A stretch of 64,000 nucleotides of DNA. It comes from Maylandia zebra (lineage: Eukaryota; Chordata; Actinopteri; Cichliformes; Cichlidae). The notes beneath the pieces were generated by a model. It was not told where the DNA came from. It saw only the letters and a program-made list of their open reading frames with translations, and made no database searches. Location: positions 17,876,560 through 17,940,559 of the forward strand of contig NC_135177.1 in assembly GCF_041146795.1 (NCBI RefSeq). The letters are read 5' to 3'. Both the position numbers and the translations under genes were made by a program. Positions 47,861-59,095 of the stretch are shown here, in pieces. Numbering within the stretch: position 1 is the stretch's first letter; each line of letters begins with the position of its first letter.

Positions 47861-48829
47861 TTAAAACTGAGTTGTATTTGTGTTTACTGACTTATTGTAA
47901 GTGTGAGAGTGTTTCTCCTCCTCCTGGACGACAGTTTTGAATACATTCATAATGGATTTGCAGACTTCTTTCTTAATAAAATCTTATTCCATAAACACAT
48001 GCAGCAGTGGATTCAGGCAGCTGTTGAGAAAGGCCATATTGGTGGCCAAACGGATGCCAATGATACAATTTGAAGTATCCATTTTTTTTAGCTATCACAA
48101 TTTGATCCATAATATGAATAGGAGCCCAGCACAGAAAAAAAAAAACGACTCAACTGGGTGGCCAGTGGTTTCTTATGAGATGATTGTTTTGATTGTGACA
48201 ACATAAGAGGAGACAATGACAGTGGATGGGACTGCAAAAAGCACAAGGAACCGGGCGATGATAATGGGTGGATGATGAAATTGTCGCTGTATATTGGGAG
48301 ATTCTGCATTACAGTCATCAGAAACCACGTAGCTGTTTAAGCAGAGAGTTTTGCTTTCATTCTTACACGCTTGCTCTGTGTCCATGATGATGGAATATGG
48401 AAAGCCGATCATCAAAGCCACCCCCCAAACACCCAGAGTCACAACCCTTACATACATTTTTTTAATCACCACCACAATGTAGACACTATCAAACATGTTC
48501 AGAATAAGTACCATGGTGTTGTGCTTACATATGAGTTTGCCAAAAGGCCAGTGGAAGTCTAAAGCAAGATTTATTAAATTAAGGGGTATAAATGCTACAA
48601 AGTAAATGAAGTTGGCCACAGGAAGGTTGAGGTACCAAAATGTGGGTACTGTTTTCCTTATCTTGAATCCAGTCGTCCAGATAACCAGTACCATTCCTGA
48701 GCACACCAAAGACAAATATCAGGAAGTGAAAAATGTTAGACACAGTAATGAAAGACTTTCTAATTTCACTAGTGGTTGTACTGGTGTTAATACAAGAGTT
48801 AATGGTTTGTTATTGTTGGTCTCCATCAT
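47861..48829 (-). pseudogene. Chemoattractant receptor pseudogene related to receptor C (psi2)
   Basis: The whole coding exon is traceable, from the ATG at 48829 (MME start, as in C) to the stop at 47861-47863 (TTQ then a Phe, stop). It has three major lesions. A stop and frame change lie between the N-terminus and TM1. A deletion removes Asp-Arg-Cys and the second intracellular loop (VVIKKMYVRVV at about 48455). A second deletion removes most of TM6, next to an A-run at 48137-48147. TM1-TM5 remain open for 180 aa (48173-48715). The splice acceptor before the ATG is also damaged. G-protein coupling is not possible without these parts. Confidence 0.9.
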
Positions 48830-49703
48830 TTTCTTGCCAAAGTCAGTTATAGTTTGGTTATACTCAATTAATTACCCCCAAATAATTACTTGATGTCAAA
48901 TACAGTTGAAGTTACAAAGAAAATGAATTTTGTCGACATGAGCCCCCAGTGCTAAAACAACACGAATAGTGATCCGGATTAAGGCACTAAACTATGCCAA
49001 ATTACAAAAATTACAGTAGTAATGAGTAATGAGTAAAAATAAATAACTAAAAGTGAATAAGAGCAGTAATAATGTCAAGTTATGAGGTTAATTAAACATT
49101 TTAAATGTTCAAAGTTATCGAAAATTTATCTAGAGGAAAATTATAATACAAATATAGGGCGTTACTACAAAGTGAATCAATATATTCAAGGTTCATTCCA
49201 TGTATTTGAGTTTTATTCAATATATTCAAAGTTCATTTTATTCCATTTATATTTATGTTTATTTGACTAGATTTTATCTTAATCTGAATAAATGTCTCTG
49301 AGAATATGCATTTGTATTTGCTTTCAGGTGCAACTGTGTGGCTGAACACAAAACTGTGCTGAAAACAAAACTGTTCAAAATGCATGTTTCATGAATCTTA
49401 TATATTTGTTTGTGTTGTGTGTTTATTTATTTACACAGGATAATTACATGTCATCTTATAAACACTGTATTCTCTTAATTCACCCTTTATTTCACTTGTT
49501 TGCCTACTTTTAATAAATAGTTTTGGCATAAGAAGTGCACCAAAAATGATTATGCTTATAAATGGCAGATTTAACCATGCACGTCCTGTCTAGTCAACAC
49601 ATAAGAGAAACAAAGCGCATTTTGTCTGATTTTCTTAATTTAGTTTTTAGAAGTTGCAACTCAATCATGTGTGGGGGTGCCATGACGTTTTAGTATGCAA
49701 ACG

Positions 49704-49717
49704 GCTCCCTCTACTGG
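49704..49717 (-). promoter_or_regulatory. CTCF-like core motif in the 3' flank of receptor D
   Basis: Reads CCAGTAGAGGGAGC on the minus strand, about 500 bases beyond the D stop codon, in sequence homologous to the sites at 8202 and 22194. Confidence 0.35.
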
Positions 49718-49785
49718 TTGATGTTATAATAATCAGTGTTTTCTGTTACTTGTTTTTTGATAGTGATAAGCTGCTGTCATTAGAT

Positions 49786-49992
49786 CAGTGGTTCTTAACC
49801 TTGTTGGAGGTACCGAACCCCACCAGCTTCATATGCGCATTCACTGAACCCCTCTTTAGTGAAAAATAAAATGTGATTTTTTTACTGGTGCACAAAATGA
49901 GCCATGCATGTCATGGCGAAGGCTCTGCCGAACCCCTGAGACCGACTCACCGAACCCCTAGGGTTCGATCGAACCCAGGTTAAGAACCACTG
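49786..49992. mobile_element. hAT-type MITE, 207 bp, perfect 15-bp ends and 8-bp duplication
   Basis: The ends CAGTGGTTCTTAACC and GGTTAAGAACCACTG are exact reverse complements. The flanks CATTAGAT (49778-49785 and 49993-50000) are identical. Inside, CCGAACCCC-type words repeat. Non-coding. Its ends are related to those of the MITE at 1970. Confidence 0.92.
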
Positions 49993-50212
49993 CATTAGAT
50001 GCTTCTTATTAGATGTTGGATTAATTGATACACATATGAGGATTTATTTATAGATATACAATGCAATACAATATATATATATCTTGAGCCCACATGTGGT
50101 GATTATAGGATGTATAAGTGGAGAAACAGTTCACATATCTGAATCATACTTAAGGTAGTAAAAAGCCCATAAGCAATTTGACATATGCTTTACAGCTTAA
50201 TTATTTCGTTTC

Positions 50213-51298
50213 TTATACCTCAGTATTCAAATCTGAACTCTCTTGGTTCTGACTGGTGTCCACTGACTTTGTGTAAGTGTAATTGCGTGTCTCCTCTTCC
50301 TGGAAGGCACTCTCCAGCACAATCAGGATGGATTTGCGGACTTTATCTTTAAAATCTTGGCCCATGAACACATACAGAAGTGGATTCAAGCAGCTGTTGA
50401 GAAAGGCCACGCTGGTGGCTATCGGGAACCCAATTGTGATGATATCATCTAATATCTCACTTGAATATTCTGGCATGTGATATGCCATCTCAATTAGACC
50501 CATGATGTGAAAGGGAGCCCAGCAAAGAAAGAAAGTGATGATAATGGCAGCGATGATCTTAAAGGGGCGACTTGACTGATTGGCCAGTGTGCGGTTTCTT
50601 CTGAGACGATGGATTATAACAGCATAACACAAGACAATGAAAGTGAAAGGCACAGCAAATCCTAGGAGTACGTGTGTGATAGTCATGGCCTGATGACGAA
50701 ATTCCCTTAACTTTTTCACTGATGGTGTTTCATAGTCATCAGAAAGAGCATAGTTGTCAAAGCAAATCATTTTGTTAGAGTCTTGTTCAGTGTCCCTGAA
50801 GATGAAGTATGGAGCACTGAGAATCAAAGCCACCACCCAAACACACAGACTCACATAGGATGCTCTGCGTACATTTCGGTAGTTCTGAGCCCAGACGGGC
50901 CACACCACAGACACACATCTATCCACACTGATCACCACCAGAATGTAGACACTGGCAAACATGTTCAGAAAGCTGATAGTGGTGTTCAGCTTGCACATGA
51001 ACTTGCCAAAAGGCCAGTGGAAATCCAAAGCTGTGTAAGTTACACTCAGGGGCAAAAACACAGTGAAGAGGAAGTCAGCCACAGCAAGGTTGAGGTACCA
51101 AACTGTGTTAACAGTTTTCTTCATCTTGAACCCGGTCACCCAGATAACCACTCCATTCCCGAGCACACCGAGGACAAAAGCCACGGAATAAATTATGAGA
51201 GACATGATGTTAAGCCCACCATTGCTGTCACTATTCTTGGAGCCATTTCCATTAGGTGCAGCAGTTGTATTGATTGGATTGAAAGAGTTAGTGGTCAT
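50213..51298 (-). CDS. cmklr1-like: Chemokine-like receptor 1-type chemoattractant GPCR (receptor D)
   Basis: A 361-aa class A receptor. The N-terminus (about 30 aa) is rich in Asn, Ser and Gly, with sequons at Asn10 and Asn18. TM1 has GVLGNG. Cys102 in TM3 pairs with Cys179 in loop 2. Asp126-Arg127-Cys128 and the loop VWPVWAQNYRNVRRA follow. CWAP is in TM6 and NPLLYVFMGQDF in TM7. Extracellular loop 2 is unlike that of B and E and begins DTEQ like C, while the TM segments are close to B and E, so the gene is a mosaic. The ATG at 51298 is preferred over the in-frame one at 51334, because the acceptor TTTGCAG|GTCTA at 51319-51320 removes the latter as intron. The start MTTNSF parallels MTTRSF in B. 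First exon at 52871. The Ser/Thr-rich tail is suitable for arrestin control. Confidence 0.93.
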   Translation of the reverse strand: MTTNSFNPINTTAAPNGNGSKNSDSNGGLNIMSLIIYSVAFVLGVLGNGVVIWVTGFKMKKTVNTVWYLNLAVADFLFTVFLPLSVTYTALDFHWPFGKFMCKLNTTISFLNMFASVYILVVISVDRCVSVVWPVWAQNYRNVRRASYVSLCVWVVALILSAPYFIFRDTEQDSNKMICFDNYALSDDYETPSVKKLREFRHQAMTITHVLLGFAVPFTFIVLCYAVIIHRLRRNRTLANQSSRPFKIIAAIIITFFLCWAPFHIMGLIEMAYHMPEYSSEILDDIITIGFPIATSVAFLNSCLNPLLYVFMGQDFKDKVRKSILIVLESAFQEEETRNYTYTKSVDTSQNQESSDLNTEV

Positions 51299-51318
51299 CT
51301 CCCTCACTGACTTTAGAC

Positions 51319-52870
51319 CTGCAAAGAAAAACAATAAGTAAAAAGTTCAGCTCCCAGTCAAAGTTAATAGGAAACTGAAACTGAAGCTATGGTGACATTC
51401 AGTCTAAGGCAGTATGTCAACATAGCTCCCAGACAATTAGACAAACATGAAAGGACATTATCTCTACATTTGAAATCCTCAAAAAAGCACACATTTTCTG
51501 TAATCAAGTGTTGTAAGTAAAGTTGTAAAGTGTGATTTCGTTTTTCTTCTTTTCTCTGCTGCACCCTTTAAGGGTCACCAGAGTGGATCATTTGCCTTCG
51601 TGTGACACTATCCCACATAGCAGCAGTGTTGGGCAAGTTACTTTGAAAAAGAAATTAATTATAGTTACTAGTTACTTCTTCAAAAAAGTAACTGGATTAG
51701 TAACTGAGTTACAAGATTCTAAAAGAAATTAATTACTTGAAAAGTAACTATTGCGTTACTTTAAAAAAAAAAAAAAAGTGGGGTCCAGGGTATGATTAGC
51801 CATTTTTAACTAATTTTCATGTTTCCTCTACATTTCACCTTTAAAAACTATTTACTTTACCTTGTTTGGTATCGTCCTTTTCAGCACAACCTCATGTGTC
51901 TGAATTTACAGTTATGTTTTCATTTTGACATACTGTATTAACACAATTGATCTAAATTGAGACAAAAAGCATAAAATCCGAGTAGGAAAAGTTATATTTT
52001 TTACTGTAAATAACCATTTCAAACTATTTACATAACAATCAGCTGTTCTGCATTCAATAAGATGCCACACAAATTATTTGTGCCACTCCAAATATTTCTG
52101 TCCACTATAGAGAAGAACATCACAGCCTGATACCTGCAGGTCTGACAGCAGGAGGTGTATCACTGCCGGTTTCTATCTGGAGACAGCAGTCGCCTCATTG
52201 TTCAGACATACAACACAAAACTATCCACAACACTACACAAGACTACACACTGGCTACACACTCCAAACACGCTAAACGTCACAAATCTCTCACATCTCAA
52301 AACTCGCTCTCTCTTTTTCTGCTCTCTCTCTCTCACTCCTAAAACTTCCCCCTCTTCCTAAACAACCAAATGTCATTTTGCCATATCATTTTTGATTGGT
52401 GGACGTGGTACATTTTCTCACCAACACAAAGGGCTGTTTTTGTCTTGTTTTTTTTACATTTTTGGTCATAAGCAGAGAGTGCTTGCTAGCACTGTCCTTA
52501 GACAGTAAACGTGACAAAAGTATTCAGGAAAAAACAAGCATATATATTGTTTATCCCCCATCTTACACTTCCTTTGTCCAATATATATCCATTATCCCTC
52601 TGCACATGTCAAAACCATCACAGTCTTGCCTCTAATGTTCACCTGAGGGTATGGCAACAACTTTATCCCTCTGTAGTTTAGATACAGCTTTGCACATCAC
52701 CCCTGTTCTTGAAAACTAGCACTAGTCCTGTGAAATAACACTAAATTAGCGTTTTTACATCATGTGACAGTGTAAGAAAATGAATTTCCTGTTTTTTTTA
52801 TGCACATATACATATTTAGAGCAATATTCCTGGGAAATCTTTCATGCTTGGTGAAAAATGAAGTAAATAC
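51319..52870 (-). other. Intron 1 of receptor D with a hAT remnant
   Basis: Donor CAAG|GTATTT at 52870 (exon end 52871), acceptor before 51318, about 1.55 kb. It includes a hAT-related terminus beginning CAGTGTTGGGCAAGTTACTT at 51623 with AGTAAC-type repeats and an A-run at 51762-51776. The right end of that element was not fixed. Confidence 0.6.
51623..52480. mobile_element. Non-autonomous hAT element, left end clear
   Basis: The left terminus CAGTGTTGGGCAAGTTAC matches the foldback element at 36603. The interior lacks transposase and contains short Ser/Thr-rich spurious frames. The right boundary is uncertain. Confidence 0.5.
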
Positions 52871-53000
52871 CTTGTGAAGCTGTCTTGTTGGTTGTTAATG
52901 AATCCTCTGCAGAAGAATGTTTGATCCAACTCTGACAGCTTAGCTGAGACTCGTGTGGGGTGTATGTCGCTGCTGATAAACATGCAAATCCACAGGAAGT
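52871..53000 (-). promoter_or_regulatory. Promoter and non-coding exon 1 of receptor D
   Basis: The exon ends at 52871 (ACAAG|GTATTT) and aligns with the first exons at 1697 and 13925. Upstream on the minus strand are a weak TATA-like TTTATCA (52974-52980), a perfect octamer ATTTGCAT (52982-52989), and an ETS-type ACAGGAAGT on the plus strand (52992-53000). The octamer next to the TATA region is unique to this copy. Confidence 0.6.
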
Positions 53001-53499
53001 TTGTAAAAGTTAAAACATGAGAGAGCATTCTATGATGGTTGGGAGCATGAGGGTTTGCAATGCCCTCATGCAAAATTTGGACTGCAACATATTGCATCAA
53101 GAATGCAGCATTATTTTTCTAAAAGCAAAAGACATGTAATATTAGAACATATATATTCTTGTGAGAGGGCCACAGTGTAACACGGCTAACAGCTGGCTGT
53201 TTTGCTATTTAACACCATTATCTTTCTGTTGCAACCTTGGGTTTGGTGAGTATCAAGTCATGAAATATTCTGAGGACAACCAACCTGTTTCCATAATCAG
53301 TAGCATATAATATAATTCAGTAAATAAAAGCAAAATATTAACTTTCTAACTTATTGTCCCTATGCCTTGGGTGTTTATTTTGTTTTTGTTTTTATTTGCA
53401 AGAAACATAAAAAATACTTTATGTTCATGATTAGTGATTTTTAAAGTTCTTCAGGTTTATAGAAAAATATCTGATGTATCTGGAGTTCTACAAATATGT

Positions 53500-53750
53500 T
53501 ATTTAGTAATTTAGCAAAGCTCTTTTTTTGTGGATGAATTCACTAAAGATTAATGAAACAGTTAATGGATGATATGTCACCCCTTATAAAGAACTAGATC
53601 TACAGGAAGTTTGCACAACATTTAAAATGAGAATGTTTCTATTCCTTTTCAGTGATGCAGTATGGGGCTCTTATCAGCATCCGGTTTTGCAATCTTGATA
53701 AAATACTTTTTAAGCTGAAGGCCAGCTGTCCTTTTCTTGTGTCTGCACAA
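53500..53750 (-). pseudogene. Decayed second copy of the exon 1 promoter unit
   Basis: Diverged copy of the B/D-type first exon region. AGCTTTGCTAAA replaces the usual AGCTTTACTAAAG|GTA, so the donor is lost. The TATA word TTTATAAGG (minus strand, near 53581-53590) and ACAGGAAGT (53602-53610) are still present. The block at 53660-53740 matches 2750-2845. It lies 0.6 kb upstream of the promoter used by D. Confidence 0.5.
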
Positions 53751-53942
53751 TATTCTCACGAAAAAATTAAAAAAAAAACTCCATGTGGAAATGTAACTAA
53801 TATGTCAACTTCTCAAGGAATAGCAGCTGAAACAGCATCTGTAACAACAGAGGATAATTTATTTAGGGTCTGACAGCAGTTTAGCATCTGTGTCCAGATG
53901 CTCATACCTTTTTTCTGGACTGTACATTCTTAACAGCTTCAG

Positions 53943-53979
<37 letters not shown>

Positions 53980-55570
53980 CCACCCTTCTTACATCTGCCA
54001 TGCATTTGGGATTTAAAGGAAACTTAACTCAGTCTAACAATTACCAAAATTTGACCCTTTGAGCGAGTATGGTTAAATCTGATTTTCTGTTCCTTTTAAC
54101 TTATGATCAGAATTGAGACAGAGAATTTTTTTTGCGTCAGTTACAACACCTCTACTGATGTTGTATTACAACTCATTTCTGCTTAACCCTGAAATATGTG
54201 CATTGAGTCCTTTTCCATTCCATGAAAAACAAAACTATAATGTCTTCATGGCAAGAGGATGTCACTAAATACTCCTTGAAATAAAAATGTAGAAGCTAAC
54301 CAGCAAACCTAACAAAAAAGAAAGTGTATCTATATAGAGTGCTATATGAAATTTATCTGTGAGCCAAACACTCAGTGGTCCAGAAGAAGATGGAGCAGCT
54401 GCTGCTCGCCCTCCGACATGATAGCAGGACAGCATTACACTACTTGTCTTGAAGACCCAAAAGGAAAGTCTCCTCACTAGCAGGAGATTTAATAATAGTG
54501 TCATTAAGGTGTATCAGGTGTAAAATTTACACTGTTGGCTCACACAAGCTCTGCCAAAGCTCCAGACCACATGAGCTCATAGCCCATGAAACAGTCAGGC
54601 ATGAAACAGTTATAAATCGACAATATAATAATACTTTAAAGTAAAAGTAGAGCATATTTTCTGGAACTGCAGTTTCATTACAACATGACACAGTTATACA
54701 AATAATAATAATAATAATAATAATAATAGTAATAATAATAATAATAATGAAGCGCACTCTCTGGACTATTCTCTTTTAAGTGAATAGTATTGCATTTGGT
54801 ATATAAAGTAAGTAATAAATAATAGGCACTGAATTTTGCTTCTAATCTATGGAAGAAAAACATTCACTGATTCTAATCAACAAGAAGGATTCCCCTGCCA
54901 CCTACAGATCAGTTTGAGGTATATTGTGTTGATATCCCTGGAGCTACAAAGGAGTTGATTCTATGGGAGTTTGCAGTTTAACTTTGAGTGGGACATTTAC
55001 ATGATAATCCGTCCATCCATTTTCTTAACCAGTTCTCAATCAGTGGACAAAGAAAGAAATGAAGAAAGATTATATTTATATTTTCCATAAATCATGAAGG
55101 TTGGGGTTAGGATTCAGAGCTACAGTTAAGGTCATCGCTGATGTTGACTTAGGTGTCAGAGGGTTGACCTTTGCCTATCTCCATTTTATTAACTGAATAA
55201 TAGTCTTTGACACCTGATTTCTATGAGACTCAGACCAAAAGTGCCTTTCTTTATGACGCATAAAGCAACTAAACTCATTTAAAAAAGATGGAAGAGTGAA
55301 GAAAAAAGAAGGAAAAAGAGGAAAATATGTAAAAGATACTAGTAGTAACTGAGTTTTATTACATAAAATAGCTTATCAAACTCCATTTATTTACCAGCAG
55401 CCTGACTTCTTGACCAGAATACACTTACAGTGACAAAAAGATGGGGGTTTACTGGCTGATTTGTACCCAAGCATGTTGCTGCAATTACATCATTAAAAAC
55501 TGCAAATCAGCCCGTCTGTGCTCATGTCTTCTTCTCAAGACTGCTGCACTATATCAGTAAAGCAAAAGCG
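53751..55570. other. Intergenic with trinucleotide repeats
   Basis: No supported gene. (ATC)n at 53943-53979 and (AAT)n at 54701-54749. 55440-55590 is a diverged duplicate of 57150-57300 (shared CTGCAAATCAG/CTACAAATCAG and ACTGCTGC words). Confidence 0.45.
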
Positions 55571-58500
55571 TAAAGAGTCCCTCTGCTGGACAGACATATA
55601 CAGTGCAATAAAAAAAGCATTCGCACACTTCCTGATTTGGAAAGAAAAGCAACTGGACTTCTTTAAGTTGCTTGAAGACGTTTCACCTCTCATCCGAGAA
55701 GCTTCTTCAGTTCTAAAGGGTCAAATGGTGGAGAGTCCCAGATTTAAACCCAGTGGGAGTATCCTCCCAAAGAGGGATAAAGGACCCCCTGATGATCCTC
55801 TACCTAATCACACGAGCCAAGGTGTGAAAACGGGTGTTTATTGGGGTGTTTTTTGCATTCATATGTTTTAGTTACTTAAGATTACCAATTGTTCACCTAA
55901 ATTTCTGTCATGAATTACTGTATTGCAGGAATTACTATACAAAAACAATACAAAAGCAGGAGCCAGGAACTAACAATCCAGGAAGGATCAGAGAAAACAC
56001 AGCTTTGAGGTAGAACATGACAAAGAACACAGGGAGGCTTAGACAATAAATACACAGCAGGTAATGAGGCTGCTGTGTATTTAAGGGAAAATAGGTGGGA
56101 AACATAACACACATGGGCAAATAGACTTAACTGTGACAGTCCTGGGTCAGTTTACCCAGTGTATATATTTTGGCCAGAGGTTTTATTTATTTAATTATTT
56201 ATTATTTTTAAATATATTTTTGTTATTATTTATTTTATTTTTTTATTTATCCATTGTGATCCCTGGTTTGTTAAAGGTTTATATTCACTTCATGTGTTCT
56301 TTAGTGTTTTTAGGTTTGCTCCTAGTTCTCAGTTGGTTTAGAGTTTAGCTCTTTTCCCAGCGTTTCATCCACCGCAAAGTCCATTCACATGTCTGCGGTT
56401 TCCCTATTTAGTTCTGTCACTTCCTGTTTTATTTTGGAGGTTGTGTTCCTTTTTCATTGTCTTAAATTTTGCTTCCTTTCTCTGGTCTGTTATTCTCTAT
56501 TCTGTTCTATTTGTTATCTTCACTGCTGTAATCACCCTTTTAAGTATATATAGTTATTGCCTTCTCCTTGATCTTTTTCAGAGTGTCAGTTCATTTTCCC
56601 CTCTTATTTTCCAGCTCCAGCACTCCCTTGCCTAGTATTAGTTCTCAGTTTAGGTTTCAGTTTCTTTTTTCCCTTTAGTTCTTTTTTTGTACTTTGGTCA
56701 TCAGCCAGTTTTTTGTTTACTGCATCTACCTGTGAGTCTGAGTCAAAAAGCTCAAATAATCTCAAACAGCTTTATTAAACATGACAGTGAATTAGATGAC
56801 CTCCACAGTCGCCAGATCGCTCCAACAGAGCATCTTTGGGTTTTACATAATGGATGTGCAACCAACAAATGTGTAGCAACTGTGTGATGCAATCATGTCA
56901 ATGTCCTCCTGAAAAACAGAATATTCATTTATGTCCTATTTGAACTACCCTGTTAAGGCCTGATCTACTAAATAGAGGACATCCTGGGCTTTCCATTGAC
57001 AGCTTGTGTGTTTGGGTGGCTTCTTTTAGCTCCAAAGAGGAAGGAAGTCTTAGGAAAAAGTTCAATGAGTAGATTCTTTTTGATATGGATCAAAATTTCC
57101 AATGTTTTATCCACTGCCTGAGAACTTCACTGTAACACACTAAAGAGGGGAAACAGATTGGAGCCTACTGACTGATTTAAGGCCTTTAATTGTGCAAAGT
57201 GGTTTAAGGCAGTAATCACTCGATTAAAAGCTACAAATCAGTCAGCATGAGCTTATCTTTATCTTTCAACACTGCTGCGATACTTCTCATCAAAGGTATA
57301 GCAAAATAATGTTATTTTAATAACTACTGTGTTTCTCAGTATCATCCTTTAACCCTCTCAGGCTCAAATTAAACTTTTTGTTGCTAATGCACAACCAAGT
57401 CCTGCAGTGGTACTTCTGAGTAAAAAAAAACCTCATAAAATATGTATGTGGGGTAATCAGGTTGTTAGTTTTTAACTGTTGCAAATCAGCAACACCTGCC
57501 TTGAGAGGGTTAAATATTCAGTAGAGGGAAATAAGTTGTTTTCTGCATTTATGTTTTGATAATGAAATGAGATGTAGGTCGACATTATCAGTGGGAAAGC
57601 ATTAAAGCCAAAAATGTTTTATTGATGCAAATAATGTTGACAGAAATATTCACAATAGTAATACAATACTTATAGACATTTAAAGACAAGTAGATTTGGC
57701 CATTTGGGATTAAAAAAAATTAAAAAATACATTTTTTTCTTATAGTGGAATCAAGATTATATAATGTTGACGACATGCTTACCAAACTCATAACATTTTT
57801 ACCGATTGGATGATTATTCATTTGATAGATCGAGGACTGGCAACAAGGCTGACAACTGTTCCTTCTAGTTTAGTTGTTGAGGTAAACCTCCAAAAGGCTG
57901 ATTTTATCTCTGAAATGTAAAAAAATGTAGATTTGTAGTCTTTTTGGTTACAAACAGAATTAATTAATATTTGAAGAATTATAGCAATACTTATGAAGGC
58001 CACAGACATTGACCTCTCACTCCCTATCAGCTTTCCAGTGGTTCTATAGTCAGTATCTATCCATTAGATCTGTTGTTCATTATGCTCAAATAAATAAATA
58101 CTAGAATAGATTTCTGTCAAATGAGAATTTGATTACAGGGTTACACATTTTACTTTCATATGTACCTAAAGGTGCCATTTGTTTTCAATATTGTGAGCCA
58201 GTTTTGTCATTTACAATCATAATTGTTATCAGTTAGTTCAGTGGTTCAAAACTTTTATTTCAAACTCCACCATTTATACTGGGCAGAATCAGTTTTGTAG
58301 ATTCATCTAATTTAAATTCTGTTGTATTTATGTATTGACAAATCATAACAAGGGTCACCTCTAGGTGCTTATTTACAGGGTAAAATTTGATAGGTTAATT
58401 AACAGGACAATGTATTGTCTAGCAAGAAGCACAGTCTTTATTACTATGTCAGTGATCAGTAAAACCATAAGTTAAGGCCTATTCTTGAACTGGTAATGCA

Positions 58501-59095
58501 CTTCTAATCTGGTTTCTTTTATGTCTCATGCAGAGAAGAAGAAATTTACTGGAGTGTGAACAAAAGATGCTTCCTTCCTACAGATGATACATTGGTATTG
58601 CTTGTGTTGCATGAATTCAACCACAAACAAATTACCAATTCTGAAACTAGTTTCTCTTCTCGAAAAATTTGCAGATCTTTTTATACCCTGAGTCTGAGAA
58701 AGTGTGACAGCAAAACTAATAAAACATCACACCTACCATAGATCGATACATTTAACTCAGATTGTGAACACCTTAGAAGTAACACGCATCTCATTTCAGG
58801 TGTTGCTACAAATACTAAATAGTTGCCACTGAAACAATTTTAACCATCCTCAATGCTTTAACACATAAATGAATTGCAAGCTTATTGTACAGTATCACTA
58901 AAACAAAGTCTAAGAGGCTGTAGCTGAGAAACACTCTGCTGTCACAACAAAAAAGTGAAGATAAAGAGGAAATCCTCCTGTACACCTGACAGATTAACTC
59001 TTTTGATTAAGAGAACTTTTGATTAAAAGTTGTTTAAAAGTGATTTGTTATACAGTTATTTCTACTCAGAAAGTTTATTCATGTCTTTAACGGCC
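55571..59095. other. 3' flank of receptor E, repeats but no gene
   Basis: A CTCF-like word CCAGCAGAGGGAC (minus strand, 55577-55589). A dispersed repeat at 55650-55860 (GACGTTTCACCTCTCATCC) carries a 117-aa open frame that looks non-coding. An A-rich repeat lies at 55915-56125 and AT-rich sequence follows. The polyadenylation signal for E (AATAAA on the minus strand) is at 59074-59079. Confidence 0.4.

Larger units (their letters stand above)
48830..50212. other. Region between psi2 and receptor D
   Basis: No gene beyond the MITE at 49786. 49440-49670 aligns with 39770-40060. A polyadenylation signal for D (AATAAA on the minus strand) is at 50043-50048, about 165 bases beyond the stop. Confidence 0.45.

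Noticed and set aside
50783-51310. Plus-strand 175-aa open frame
   Set aside because: Antisense shadow of receptor D, same reason.
55518-55871. Plus-strand 117-aa frame
   Set aside because: Overlaps a dispersed repeat (also related to 36380-36460) and a CTCF-like word; no domain or conserved start.
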